From an uncultured Macellibacteroides sp. (GTDB taxonomy: Bacteria > Bacteroidota > Bacteroidia > Bacteroidales > Tannerellaceae): a stretch of DNA of 64,000 bases. The notes beneath the pieces were generated by a model. It did not search any database and was not told the origin of the DNA. It worked only from the letters and a program-made list of their open reading frames with translations. The DNA lies in NCBI RefSeq assembly GCF_963667135.1, contig NZ_OY762974.1, positions 2,418,001-2,482,000 of the forward strand, in the 5' to 3' direction. A program made the translations under genes and the position numbers. How positions within the stretch are numbered: position 1 is the stretch's first letter; each line of letters begins with the position of its first letter. This document shows positions 28,641-38,548 of the stretch, in pieces.

Positions 28641-29195
28641 CTATTTTTTATTTCTTATTCTGCTCAAAGAAACAGGTGTTATACCTAAAAACGAGGCTAT
28701 ATAATGCTGTGGAACTCGTTTGATAATTTCAGGTTGATCTCTATATAAATTTTCGTAGCGTTTCGTTGGACAATCTGTAATTCTGGAAAGAAAAAGCTGA
28801 GCATAGTTTCTAAATCTTTGAAAAATAAAACCTTGGAATCTATCTTTTATTTCGGGATAGACAATAAAAAGTCTTTCAAAGTCTTCTTTTCTGACCGAAA
28901 CAATAATTGAAGGTTCAATACTTTCAATCGAAAACAAACTAGGCTTACTATTCATAAAACTATCAATTGAAGCAACAGCCTGTCCTTCAAAGAAAAACTG
29001 GAAGGTAATATCTTTTCCGTCATTATTAAACCACTCACGTAAACACCCTTTTTTAATAAAAAATATATGATTGGCTATCTCTCCTGCATTTAACAATACG
29101 GTCTTTGATTCAATTTTTCTTTCAACGAAAATACTCTCGAACTCGTCCCAGTTTTCTTTATCTTCTTTTATTCTGTTAATTATTTTGTCAATCAT
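28641..29195 (-). CDS. Crp/Fnr-family transcriptional regulator
   Basis: 184 residues. A cyclic-nucleotide-binding-like beta-roll (residues 15-115, with LNAGEIANHIFFIKKGCLREW) is followed by a short HTH (VPQHYIASFLGITPVSLSRIR). It lacks the N-terminal Cys cluster of FNR, so it does not sense oxygen by a 4Fe-4S cluster. This short type is common in Bacteroidota. It probably controls the neighbouring redox genes (inference). Confidence 0.85.
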   Translation of the reverse strand: MIDKIINRIKEDKENWDEFESIFVERKIESKTVLLNAGEIANHIFFIKKGCLREWFNNDGKDITFQFFFEGQAVASIDSFMNSKPSLFSIESIEPSIIVSVRKEDFERLFIVYPEIKDRFQGFIFQRFRNYAQLFLSRITDCPTKRYENLYRDQPEIIKRVPQHYIASFLGITPVSLSRIRNKK

Positions 29196-29257
29196 ATGTC
29201 GGATTGTCTAATTTTATTATAATCCATCAGCCGTCTTTGTTTTCTTTATTTCTTAAT

Positions 29258-29644
29258 TTATGGAAGTTTAGTCGGAGAAAAATGGCAGTGGATAATTTTC
29301 CATTTGTTATTTTCTTCCAGCCTGTACACTTCCGTACAATTCTCTTTCCAGAGCGTTTCTCCTGAATACGAATCCAGATTGTAAGTCAGAACAGCCATAG
29401 TATCGGTTGCTTGTACAACGGGATTTATCATTTCAAATCTATCCATTTTAACTTTTCCCCGTAAACTTTCATACAGCTCTTTTATTTTGTCCCAGCCGTC
29501 AAGCCGTACTTCCTGACCTGGATCGAAATAAGTGAAGTCTTTCGAATAAAGTTCGAGAAAAGGAGAGGGGTTACCATCATGCCATGCACTCATAGCCTCT
29601 CTTTCCAAAGCGATGATTGTTTCTGAAACAGTATTTTTATCCAT
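29258..29644 (-). CDS. NTF2-like (SnoaL/DUF4440) protein
   Basis: 128 residues with the NTF2-like alpha+beta cone. LEREAMSAWHDGNPSPFLELYS, DFTYFDPG, KENCTEVYRLEENNKWKIIHCHFS are the family blocks. Could be an enzyme or a ligand-binding protein; no catalytic set is recognised. Cytoplasmic. Confidence 0.78.
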   Translation of the reverse strand: MDKNTVSETIIALEREAMSAWHDGNPSPFLELYSKDFTYFDPGQEVRLDGWDKIKELYESLRGKVKMDRFEMINPVVQATDTMAVLTYNLDSYSGETLWKENCTEVYRLEENNKWKIIHCHFSPTKLP

Positions 29645-29786
29645 AATAATGTATGTTAGTAAGTTTATTTTTAAGTGCTTATCGATTTATTTACTGCAGA
29701 AATTTGAATCCGCTGTGTCAATTATCAAATAGACAGTATTGTATTCTTTTGCAATGAATGAATGCAGACGCCCTTATTCTCCTTTT

Positions 29787-30071
29787 TCATTTTATTCTGT
29801 CAACTAATTTCATCGCATTGAATTTACAAGCTATAACACAATCTCGACAAGCAGTGCATCTTTCGGGGTATTTCAGCACAACATGTCGTCCGTTGTCGTC
29901 ATTTAACACCTCCAACGCCTTCCGCCGACACTTTTTAATGCAACGTTGACAACCGGTGCAATTTTCCTCAATAATGCTTATAACCTTAGCTTTCGCACGC
30001 TTTTTTTTACTAATTATCCCAACGATATATAGTAGAATCAAAATCGATAAAACAATTATAAATGTATTCAT
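29787..30071 (-). CDS. Small membrane-anchored 2[4Fe-4S] ferredoxin
   Basis: 94 residues: one N-terminal membrane helix (FIIVLSILILLYIVGII), a basic stretch, then two 4Fe-4S motifs, CTGCQRCIKKC and CTACRDCVIAC. Likely the electron donor or acceptor for the Fe-S/haem membrane protein at 27807 (inference from proximity). Confidence 0.82.
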   Translation of the reverse strand: MNTFIIVLSILILLYIVGIISKKKRAKAKVISIIEENCTGCQRCIKKCRRKALEVLNDDNGRHVVLKYPERCTACRDCVIACKFNAMKLVDRIK

Positions 30072-30158
30072 TTTATTTTATTTAGAAGTAATTGTTACAC
30101 CACAAAAGTATGGAAGTTCTGCTAGGGTGGAAATAGATAGACGAGGGAAGAAGTTGGA

Positions 30159-31031
30159 CTATACGTGGAATTTGCGTCTGAAAGCGCTTGGGGATAATCC
30201 TGCAGTTTTGGTGAACAGACGGGAGAAATAGGTGTGGTCTTCATAACCCAATTGGAATCCTATCTCTTTCACGTCGAGATCGGTATAGTAAAGAAGGCGC
30301 TTAGCTTCCAGTATTATCTGTTGGTGTATACTGTAGCTTACAGGAAATCCAGTAACATTTTTTACCGATTCATTTAGGTGTGAAAGCGAATAATTCAGCA
30401 TTCGTGCGTATTCTACAGGGCTTTTTATCGTTTTGAAATTCTCAGAAAGAAGACTTTTGAATTGATGCGCTATCAAGGCGGAACGCGATTTTTTATGTAT
30501 TAAATCCTCCCGTTGAGAGGCGTACTGTTCTGCAATGATTCCAATAAAAACATTGGCTAGATTCGAAATAATACCATTGCTGAAGGGTGTTTGAGTTGCA
30601 TTGATCAAGGTGAGCAACAGACCGGCTGTTTCGCTCAACTTCGTCATTGTAACAGTATCTATAGATGTTGGTTTTTGCGTGTAAAAGCCTCCTTCAAAGA
30701 AATTTTTATATGCATTTTCGACCAACATCGAGTCAATAGCCATAGACCAACCCCGAACTTTTTGAATAGAAGAGACAAAATGCACCTGACCGGGACGAAT
30801 ATATATAACGGTCTTGTCCTGCCATCTATTCTCTTCAAAATCTATGGAAAATACAACATCGGCTACCTCCAGTAACAGGAACATATAATAGTCGTCACGA
30901 TGAACCTCATTCTTGTTCGACTTCGCCATTAATCCGGAAATCTCCGATGAATATTCAATTTGATGGAATTGGATACCGAGCTGAGACTCCGGGTTCATGT
31001 TGTGAACAGGGATAATGTGTTTATTTTTCAT
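30159..31031 (-). CDS. AraC-family transcriptional regulator
   Basis: 290 residues. An N-terminal cupin-like sensor (about 1-170) with VIYIRPGQVHFVSS, and a C-terminal double HTH with IHQQIILEAKRLLYYTDLDVKEIGFQLGYEDHTYFSRLFTKTAGLSPSAFR. It resembles Bacteroidota AraC activators of oxidoreductase genes. The ATG overlaps the stop (ATGA) of a DUF3788 remnant upstream. Confidence 0.88.
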   Translation of the reverse strand: MKNKHIIPVHNMNPESQLGIQFHQIEYSSEISGLMAKSNKNEVHRDDYYMFLLLEVADVVFSIDFEENRWQDKTVIYIRPGQVHFVSSIQKVRGWSMAIDSMLVENAYKNFFEGGFYTQKPTSIDTVTMTKLSETAGLLLTLINATQTPFSNGIISNLANVFIGIIAEQYASQREDLIHKKSRSALIAHQFKSLLSENFKTIKSPVEYARMLNYSLSHLNESVKNVTGFPVSYSIHQQIILEAKRLLYYTDLDVKEIGFQLGYEDHTYFSRLFTKTAGLSPSAFRRKFHV

Positions 31032-31171
31032 TTTAAACTCTTTTTAAAACGGACAACGGTAAACAAGTCCTTAAGTTGTTTTTCGTTGTTCGCCTCGATA
31101 ATCATCGGAAGTGGCTGTCTTATAGGTTCTTCTTCAGTAACCTTTTTGCGCTGCACCTTCATAACAAACAT
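31028..31171 (-). pseudogene. Degenerate copy of a DUF3788 gene (3' end)
   Basis: 47 codons. The last 34 read EEPIRQPLPMIIEANNEKQ, then LKDLFTVVRFKKSLK, almost the same as the end of the intact DUF3788 gene at 35376. The first part (KVQRKKVT) equals an earlier stretch of the intact gene (KVQHKKKTV), so about 35-40 codons are missing internally and the 5' half is lost. Confidence 0.8.
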
Positions 31172-31459
31172 ATAAATCAATACTTACGAAACTAGACTTC
31201 AGTCTTAATGTACACAAAGATAGTATCTTTATGTGTATAATTGATAAGTTTGGATTTAAAAAAGAGCACAAATTTACTACTTGAGTATGGATATAATTTT
31301 TGAGGAAAAGCATTCTCAATTTTCCAGTGCATTCTATAATTGGTCATAAACAAAATGATTCCTATTTTTGTATTTTCTTTAGATTTCGCATTCACCCCTC
31401 GTGAAGTTAAACGATTGCTTTTGCTTAAGCAAAATTGGTGAACCGGAACGAGCTGCTGG
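31172..31459. other. Intergenic stretch with no clear gene
   Basis: Between the DUF3788 remnant and the NimA-like gene. One minus frame is open for most of it but shows no family features, no RBS and poor codon use. Nothing else is recognised. Confidence 0.3.
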
Positions 31460-31936
31460 CTATTTATAGTATTTTCCGGAACATTCAATAATCTGTATTT
31501 CTATTATCCCTGTTGCTTTCATCATTTTTTCCGGGAAACTCATATGGGAAAGTTGTGGAGTATATTTTGCAACAATTGAGCTTAAAATCTCATTTTTAAA
31601 AACAGGATCATCTACCATCCGGGCGGTACCCAGAATAATAACACTTCTGTAAGCCGTGTTTGTATCACAGGCATTTTCATAATCAGGAATAATCGCACTC
31701 ATCTCATCCACTTCAAATCCCACTTTATCATTTCGAAGCAGATTTGAAATTTTTTGTCCCTTTATTAAACCGTGTACATACAGCTTATCTTCCATATGGA
31801 CAAAATGTACGGGGACAATATAGGGGTATCCGTTCTCATTTTGAGTTGCGATACGTCCTACTTGGGCACATGATAATATTTCATTGATTTCTTCTTTTAA
31901 CAACTGATGTTGTTTCATTCTTCCTTGCATATTCAT
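31460..31936 (-). CDS. Pyridoxamine 5'-phosphate oxidase-like FMN protein (NimA-like)
   Basis: 158 residues with a split-barrel flavin fold: EILSCAQVGRIATQNENGYPY, VPVHFVHMEDKLYVHG, KISNLLRNDKVGFEVDE, and YRSVIILGTARMVDD. It is of the family that holds the nitroimidazole-resistance protein NimA; sequence alone does not show that activity. It is divergent from a MocR regulator, which is a frequent pairing. Confidence 0.85.
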   Translation of the reverse strand: MNMQGRMKQHQLLKEEINEILSCAQVGRIATQNENGYPYIVPVHFVHMEDKLYVHGLIKGQKISNLLRNDKVGFEVDEMSAIIPDYENACDTNTAYRSVIILGTARMVDDPVFKNEILSSIVAKYTPQLSHMSFPEKMMKATGIIEIQIIECSGKYYK

Positions 31937-31983
31937 TGAATTAATTAGACTGTGCGAAAGTATGAATTATTTGAGCTATATTT

Positions 31984-33426
31984 ATGGTTCAGATTCGATA
32001 TAAACAGATAGTCCAGATGATAAACCTACCTATTTTGAGATCCCGGTTAAACAGATCCGGCGAAAAAGCTATTTACATCCAGATTGCAGACGAGATAATC
32101 GGGTGTATAAAGAAAGGTATACTTAACGCAGGCGAAACACTACCGGGTACCCGACTGATGGCAGCAGGGCTGAATGTAAACCGGAATACAGTTGTTCAGG
32201 CATTGGATGTTTTAATTAATGAGGGCTGGCTTATCTCTGAAGAACGGAAAAAAACATATGTTTCTGATAAAATACATCTATCTCAAACCCCGGACAGGAA
32301 CCCCGGACAGATCAAAACGAGAGAGGTTTTCGGTAAAGGACTGCTCTTTTTTGATGATGGTTTGCCGGATACCCAAAGTACCCCTATGGTCGAATTAGCC
32401 AGAGCGTATCGCCGTATTTTCAGTCGTAAGTCCCGGTGGCAAATTATGAATCTTGCAAGCGAGTTCGGAGATGAACAATTTAGAGAAACAATTTCTAATA
32501 TGCTCAATCAGAATCGCGGCATGCAAACATCTGCTTCTGAGGTATGCATAACGCGCGGAAGTCAGATGGCCCTGTTTTTAGCGGCACATTGTCTACTTAA
32601 AAGAGGCGACATCGTTTTAGTGGAAAATCCCGGATACAGCCCTGCCTGGAATACATTTAAGCATGCACAAGCAGATCTGATTCCTGTACCAGTCGATAAC
32701 GAGGGCATAGATGTTGATATGATCGAACGAATCGCAAAAAAACAATCGGTTAAAGCGGTTTATTTAACGCCGCATCACCAATATCCTACAACTGTAACAC
32801 TAAGTTTGCCGCGGCGGCTACAACTAATCGAATTGTCAAACCGATTTGGGTTTACGATTATTGAAGACGATTACGACAATGAATATCATTTTGGTCAGCG
32901 TCCCATTATGCCCGTATCTTCGCTCGAAGGGATACATAATTATATATATATTGGGACTTTAAGTAAATTAATAGCACCCACCATCCGAATCGGTTACATT
33001 GTAAGTTCACAGCAATTTATTGCAGCAGTCGGGGAATTGAGAAAAATTATAGATTTACAGGGCGATGCAATTATGGAGCAATCAATATTGGATTTGATGC
33101 AATCCGGAGATATTCGCAGACATCAAAAACGTATGTTAAGTCATTATCAGGAGAAAAGAGATTTCTTTGCAGATCTTATTGATAACTGCCTGAATGACAA
33201 AGTAACCTACAAAAAACCAGACGGTGGACTAGCGTTTTGGATAAAACCAGTGAAAGAGGTTGATTTATTCAAATTAAAAGAAAAAGCAAATTCAGAATTG
33301 CTGAGCTTCTACACTCCAGACCGATTTAGTTTTGACAAACCCGTTTTGGGATTACGAATTGGATATGCTTCATTATCTGAATCAAATATAGAAAAAGGGA
33401 TACATGTTTTAGAAAAGTTGTTATAA
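31984..33426 (+). CDS. MocR/PdxR-type GntR-aminotransferase regulator
   Basis: 480 residues. An N-terminal GntR winged helix (about 25-95, AIYIQIADEIIGCIKKG, ALDVLINEGWL) is joined to a fold type I aminotransferase domain with the PLP Lys in GTLSKLIAPTIRIGY. Such proteins sense PLP or an amino acid and control a neighbouring gene. Here the divergent gene is the PNPOx-like flavoprotein, its likely target. The start is uncertain; an ATG 12 codons downstream is possible. Confidence 0.9.
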   Translation: MVQIRYKQIVQMINLPILRSRLNRSGEKAIYIQIADEIIGCIKKGILNAGETLPGTRLMAAGLNVNRNTVVQALDVLINEGWLISEERKKTYVSDKIHLSQTPDRNPGQIKTREVFGKGLLFFDDGLPDTQSTPMVELARAYRRIFSRKSRWQIMNLASEFGDEQFRETISNMLNQNRGMQTSASEVCITRGSQMALFLAAHCLLKRGDIVLVENPGYSPAWNTFKHAQADLIPVPVDNEGIDVDMIERIAKKQSVKAVYLTPHHQYPTTVTLSLPRRLQLIELSNRFGFTIIEDDYDNEYHFGQRPIMPVSSLEGIHNYIYIGTLSKLIAPTIRIGYIVSSQQFIAAVGELRKIIDLQGDAIMEQSILDLMQSGDIRRHQKRMLSHYQEKRDFFADLIDNCLNDKVTYKKPDGGLAFWIKPVKEVDLFKLKEKANSELLSFYTPDRFSFDKPVLGLRIGYASLSESNIEKGIHVLEKLL

Positions 33427-33482
33427 TGATTAGGCTATTTACGCTGTCCGAAAATAGCCGTTCTGCACGAACTATATCTTAA

Positions 33483-34193
33483 TTAATCCAATAGACCCAG
33501 TTTTCTTGCGTAATTAATAGCTTCAATTACATTATTGGTATTCATTTTTTGCATTATATTCTGTCGATGTTTATTAACTGTATGAATACTTATAAATAAT
33601 TTATCTGATATCTCTTTGCTTAGCATTCCCACGCTAGCCATTTTGAGTATTTCCTTTTCTCTATCCGACAGTTTAATATCACTTTCCCGTTCAACAATAG
33701 AGAATGGGACAATTTCCCCTGTTTTGTAATTTATAACGCGCACTTTTGCATGTTCCAAGGGTGACGTATTTGGAGATATATCGAAAACACCAAATAGGAG
33801 CCATGGATTACCATTTTCATCAAGTTCTAATATCTGTTGTTGAACAATAAAACGAATATAATTTCCTTCTGCATTTTTTGCCCGACACTCATAAATATGT
33901 TTGTAATCCTTCCTTTTATCGATAGTTATGGTCTTAATATATTCCATCAATTTACGTTGTGTTTTGCCAAGAACAATCAGGTCATCTGGATGGATTCGAG
34001 TTTCCAAATACCCAGAGGTAATATCAGGCGAGCGTATTATCTTAGGGTCATATCCGAAAATTTGGAAATTGTCAGATAAAAACCAATAACTCACGCATAG
34101 TTCCGCTACAAACACACAACTATTGTTTACTTTAGACAATAGTTCTATATATTCTTGATGTTTATCCCAAATTTTCTGATTCTCTTTATTCAT
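33483..34193 (-). CDS. PAS-domain LuxR-type regulator
   Basis: 236 residues. A PAS fold (about 25-150) is followed by a LuxR HTH (LSDREKEILKMASVGMLSKE, then ISDKLFISIHTVNKHRQNIM). There is no receiver domain or TM segment, so it is a one-component sensor. It is divergent from the small membrane protein at 34321. Confidence 0.85.
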   Translation of the reverse strand: MNKENQKIWDKHQEYIELLSKVNNSCVFVAELCVSYWFLSDNFQIFGYDPKIIRSPDITSGYLETRIHPDDLIVLGKTQRKLMEYIKTITIDKRKDYKHIYECRAKNAEGNYIRFIVQQQILELDENGNPWLLFGVFDISPNTSPLEHAKVRVINYKTGEIVPFSIVERESDIKLSDREKEILKMASVGMLSKEISDKLFISIHTVNKHRQNIMQKMNTNNVIEAINYARKLGLLD

Positions 34194-34260
34194 TGACTAT
34201 TACTAATCTTTGATGAAATTATAGCTAAAAATAGTAATTGACTAATGTCCTTTACCAAAG

Positions 34261-34268
34261 TAACTTTG
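34261..34268 (+). promoter_or_regulatory. -7 box of the small membrane protein gene
   Basis: TAACTTTG, 52 bp before the ATG at 34321. No clear -33 box. Confidence 0.5.
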
Positions 34269-34320
34269 CACAAAAATACTTATAAAACACGAATAAGATT
34301 AGATAAAAAGAATATTCAAA

Positions 34321-34731
34321 ATGAAAAAGGTAAATTATTACTACATCACAGCAGGGCTATTTGCAATCCTTTTTTCGATAACACACGAATTAAATGGGCT
34401 ACAAAGAGTAATTCCTGCACTGTCATCTGGCGCATTAGATATTAGTGCTGTAACGACCATCAACTATATTTGGCATGTTATTACAGCCGAGAATTTTATT
34501 TTTGGTATTGCATTTATTATCATGGCATTCTATAGGGACAGGAAAAATGTAAGATTCTCAGCATGGTTGATTTGCTCGATTTTAATAACTCGACTATTTG
34601 TTATTGTAGGCACTACTTTAATAATGACAGGAGGACAAATAAATGATTTAATAATTGATATAATTGCAATAGTGATTTATACAGCAATAATCCTAGTAGG
34701 CACAAGAGCAAAAAGCGATAAAAAACGTTAG
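34321..34731 (+). CDS. Small integral membrane protein of unknown function
   Basis: 136 residues with four predicted helices (YYITAGLFAILFSITHELNG; FIFGIAFIIMAFYR; WLICSILITRLFVIVGTTLI; IIAIVIYTAIILVG). A His in helix 1 and another near the end of loop 1 (YIWHVITAENF) are the only polar residues that stand out. No family recognised. Divergent from the PAS-LuxR regulator, which may control it. Confidence 0.7.
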   Translation: MKKVNYYYITAGLFAILFSITHELNGLQRVIPALSSGALDISAVTTINYIWHVITAENFIFGIAFIIMAFYRDRKNVRFSAWLICSILITRLFVIVGTTLIMTGGQINDLIIDIIAIVIYTAIILVGTRAKSDKKR

Positions 34732-34794
34732 CCATTTGATAATATTTAACCTTATCCCAAATCTTCAATGATTATATTTCAGGGATTAGACACC

Positions 34795-35322
34795 TCAAAC
34801 GATTTTCTCGTATAGTTTGAACCAATCTAGTCCGTAGTTACCATATCCCAAATCTACGGTATCTATGTATTCAAAGCCGCATTTTTCGTACAGCGAGATT
34901 GCCGGAAGGTTTTTCTCGTACACATCCAAACGAATGGACTTCATGCCTGTCTGTCGGGCCAGCTCAAACGAATAGTCCATCAATGCACGACCAATGCCCA
35001 TTTTAAGAAATGAGGGATGCACCACAAAAGTACGTATCACAAAAATGCAACTGTAGTCTGCATCAACCTTCCATTTTACACCATTATAGGCTTCATCGGG
35101 ATAGTGGTCTAAGATAATAGATCCAGCAATCTTACCTTCGTGTCTTACAACGAAAAGGTTATTATCTTGTATGCCAATAACCGCATTTTCACGAATAGGA
35201 TAGATGCCTTTTATCCATCCGGGATAATTAGTAGTAGCCGATAGATAGTCATTCAGATCATCATACAGCATTTCCAATTCGTCAATATCGGCAGGAGTGC
35301 TGGATTCTATTACAAACTTCAT
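34795..35322 (-). CDS. GNAT-family N-acetyltransferase
   Basis: 175 residues. The acetyl-CoA motif is FVVHPSFLKMGIGRALMDY, with the later strand SIRLDVYEKNLPAISLYEKCGFEYIDTV. Substrate unknown. Single gene. Confidence 0.87.
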   Translation of the reverse strand: MKFVIESSTPADIDELEMLYDDLNDYLSATTNYPGWIKGIYPIRENAVIGIQDNNLFVVRHEGKIAGSIILDHYPDEAYNGVKWKVDADYSCIFVIRTFVVHPSFLKMGIGRALMDYSFELARQTGMKSIRLDVYEKNLPAISLYEKCGFEYIDTVDLGYGNYGLDWFKLYEKIV

Positions 35323-35375
35323 AATTACAACTGTTTGGGATGCAAAGATATTATTCGGGATAATCTATTTATCTT

Positions 35376-35801
35376 TCATTTCAAACTCTTTTTAGAACGG
35401 ACAACGGTCAACAAGTCCTTAAGTTGGTTTTCGTTGTTCACCTCGATAACCATCGGAAGCAGCCGTCCGGTAGGTTCTTCACAGGCAAACTTATTTTTGA
35501 CCGTTTCCGAAATATCCAATGCCGCAATTGCTTCGAGGTGCTTTTCTGTGAAAAAGAAACTCACCTTGAAAAAGCCTTCCCACACCGAAAGCCACAAAAC
35601 GGTTTTCTTTTTGTGTTGCACCTTACCAAGCCACGCTTTACCATCATTATAGTATCTCCATTCAAAGCTCAGTACGTACTCTTCATTTGTAATCGTTCCG
35701 AGAAAAGAATCCAACACATTATAAACGTCTCCAAGCGCATCTTTCAAAACCTTGTCAGACGGGAAAGTGTCCGCATTCCGCAATAACATTTGTGCTTCCA
35801 T
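35376..35801 (-). CDS. DUF3788 family protein (intact copy)
   Basis: 141 residues with the family pattern: NVLDSFLGTITNEEYVLSFEWRYYNDGKAWLGK-type opening (in parts), WLSVWEGFFKVSFFFTEKHLEAI, CEEPTGRLLPMVIEVNNENQL. Function unknown. Its 3' end and about 20 bp beyond also occur, diverged and deleted, at 31028-31171. Confidence 0.8.
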   Translation of the reverse strand: MEAQMLLRNADTFPSDKVLKDALGDVYNVLDSFLGTITNEEYVLSFEWRYYNDGKAWLGKVQHKKKTVLWLSVWEGFFKVSFFFTEKHLEAIAALDISETVKNKFACEEPTGRLLPMVIEVNNENQLKDLLTVVRSKKSLK

Positions 35802-35820
35802 AGTCGCCTTGCTAATACCT

Positions 35821-36966
35821 TTATTTAATTTTCATGTTTTCAATTAAAGGGGTCGAATCAATAAGCTCTAACTCTTGCACCATATCGAGTGTACCTTGTT
35901 TGTATTTAAGAAAATGAGGTGTTTTGATATGACTTTGATATGCCTCTTCGTTTGCATATATTTCAAGAATTGTAATTCTGTTCGGACGTTCTTTTTCGAA
36001 CGTAGCGTATAAAGTCAGCACCCCCGGTTCAAGACGCATCGACGACTCTATCTCGTCTTTCAGATAGGCATTATATTCGTTCAAACGAGCCTGATCAACC
36101 ACAATTTTAGCCAGACGTACTTTTTGACTACCGGTTATTGTATCAGGTTCTTTCGTTTCTTGAATTATTCGGAGGGTTTTCATTGCTGCAGGAAATCCAA
36201 TATAAGGTAAACATTGGATCACTACCGATGTTAGCGTCGATTTATCGTTACCCAGTTTTATATTGCTTAATGTATGCGAACGAAGCTGACTATCAGCTTC
36301 AAGAGTTGTTATTACAGCATAGACAAGTAATTCTTTGGTTTTAAGATCCAATCCGCCACGTGTATATATGTCGCCAAAACCATACTCAGTAAGAAAACGG
36401 GCAACATCATACCCTAAACCATCCGGCAAATCTTTTAAAGCCTTTTTAATCGCATCTCCATAAAGAGGCTGCTGGATTTCTGCCCCTTTTGTACCTCGAT
36501 TCTGCTCGTTAACCATCCCCTGCTTTTCCAACGGAAGAGCAATGCCTCGTTCTTTGAAAACCTCATTTGCCGTAGCGAGTGCATTAAGTGTTTTAGGAAA
36601 ACCAATAAAAGGAGCGCACAAATAGATTGATTCACGAACCTCGATAGGTGTTATTCCAATGTTAAGTGATGCACCAATGTGGGCCTTCAACTGCGGTAAA
36701 GTTTGCATAGTTGTAAGCGTTACACAGGTAATCATTTCACGTGTTTTAATGTCCAGATTCCCTGTTTGAAACACCTCTCCAAAAATAAATTTTTGAAGTA
36801 AATCCATCATTTCAGGATCGGTACCTTGTCCGCTTAAAGCTTCTCCACCAAATAATGCAGCGTAATTTTTTTTACACAATTCGATTCTATCCATTTTATT
36901 TTCTTGTGTGAAAACGGGTACTACTGTAATGAACAGTAATACCAAAGTTACTACTATTTTTTTCAT
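35821..36966 (-). CDS. Secreted CMD-CMD-ABM fusion protein
   Basis: 381 residues from ATG 36966, chosen for its signal peptide (MKKIVVTLVLLFITVV). Two carboxymuconolactone-decarboxylase-like domains follow (residues about 30-140 and 165-265), then an antibiotic-biosynthesis-monooxygenase-like domain (RLAKIVVDQARLNEYNAYL; LTLYATFEKERPNRITILEIY). No CxxC redox pair of AhpD type is seen. A periplasmic place and the triple fusion are unusual. It lies 16 bp after the aldo/keto reductase and is probably cotranscribed. Confidence 0.82.
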   Translation of the reverse strand: MKKIVVTLVLLFITVVPVFTQENKMDRIELCKKNYAALFGGEALSGQGTDPEMMDLLQKFIFGEVFQTGNLDIKTREMITCVTLTTMQTLPQLKAHIGASLNIGITPIEVRESIYLCAPFIGFPKTLNALATANEVFKERGIALPLEKQGMVNEQNRGTKGAEIQQPLYGDAIKKALKDLPDGLGYDVARFLTEYGFGDIYTRGGLDLKTKELLVYAVITTLEADSQLRSHTLSNIKLGNDKSTLTSVVIQCLPYIGFPAAMKTLRIIQETKEPDTITGSQKVRLAKIVVDQARLNEYNAYLKDEIESSMRLEPGVLTLYATFEKERPNRITILEIYANEEAYQSHIKTPHFLKYKQGTLDMVQELELIDSTPLIENMKIK

Positions 36967-36982
36967 GCAATACGATTTCCCG

Positions 36983-38104
<1,122 letters not shown>

Positions 38105-38381
38105 AACCCAATTTTTTCGATTTACCTGTTTATACTCTATACGCAACTTTCTCCAGTCCTTATTTTTCAACGTTTCTCAGCAGATATTCCGGGCGTCATT
38201 CTCCGTGTCATTTACTGATAGTAAGTAGATAATGCAAAATTAAGAATTTCATTGGGGGGGCACTTATACAGATTACGGTTTTACTTATAAAAATTACTGA
38301 TTAACAGTATTATATGTCGAAACATTGTATAGCTACGTGTATTGATCAAATACACAGATTTAAATGTTTAGAGGTCAATTC

Positions 38382-38473
38382 GCCAAATCAACAAGCAAAA
38401 CGTTGCCAAATCAGGAAGTATAAATCAGCCAAACAGGGAAGTGAAATTATGCCAAACTAGGAATTTATTAGCA
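38382..38473 (+). repeat. Four 23-bp direct repeats
   Basis: Units start at 38382, 38405, 38428 and 38451, an exact 23-bp period. Each begins GCCAAA; units 2 and 3 go on with a purine-rich GGAAGT element, unit 1 has CAAG and unit 4 has GGAAT there. The array lies 40 bp before the -7 box of the ATPase gene. Period 23 is not a multiple of three, so it is not coding; it looks like an operator array or a small repeat remnant. Confidence 0.75.
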
Positions 38474-38513
38474 GATTTATACGGTAAAACACTTGATTTT
38501 AAGATATTTAATT

Positions 38514-38521
38514 TATATTTG
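38514..38521 (+). promoter_or_regulatory. -7 box of the DUF4143 ATPase gene
   Basis: TATATTTG, 28 bp before the ATG; a CTTG 18 bp upstream is a weak -33 box. Confidence 0.55.
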
Positions 38522-38548
38522 CAATAGAATATTACATAATTGTTGATT

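Noticed and set aside
31192-31488. 98-codon minus-strand ORF
   Set aside because: Overlaps the NimA-like gene end, with no homology pattern or RBS.
38382-38473. CRISPR array from the 23-bp repeats
   Set aside because: The repeats follow each other directly with no spacers, and there are no cas genes.
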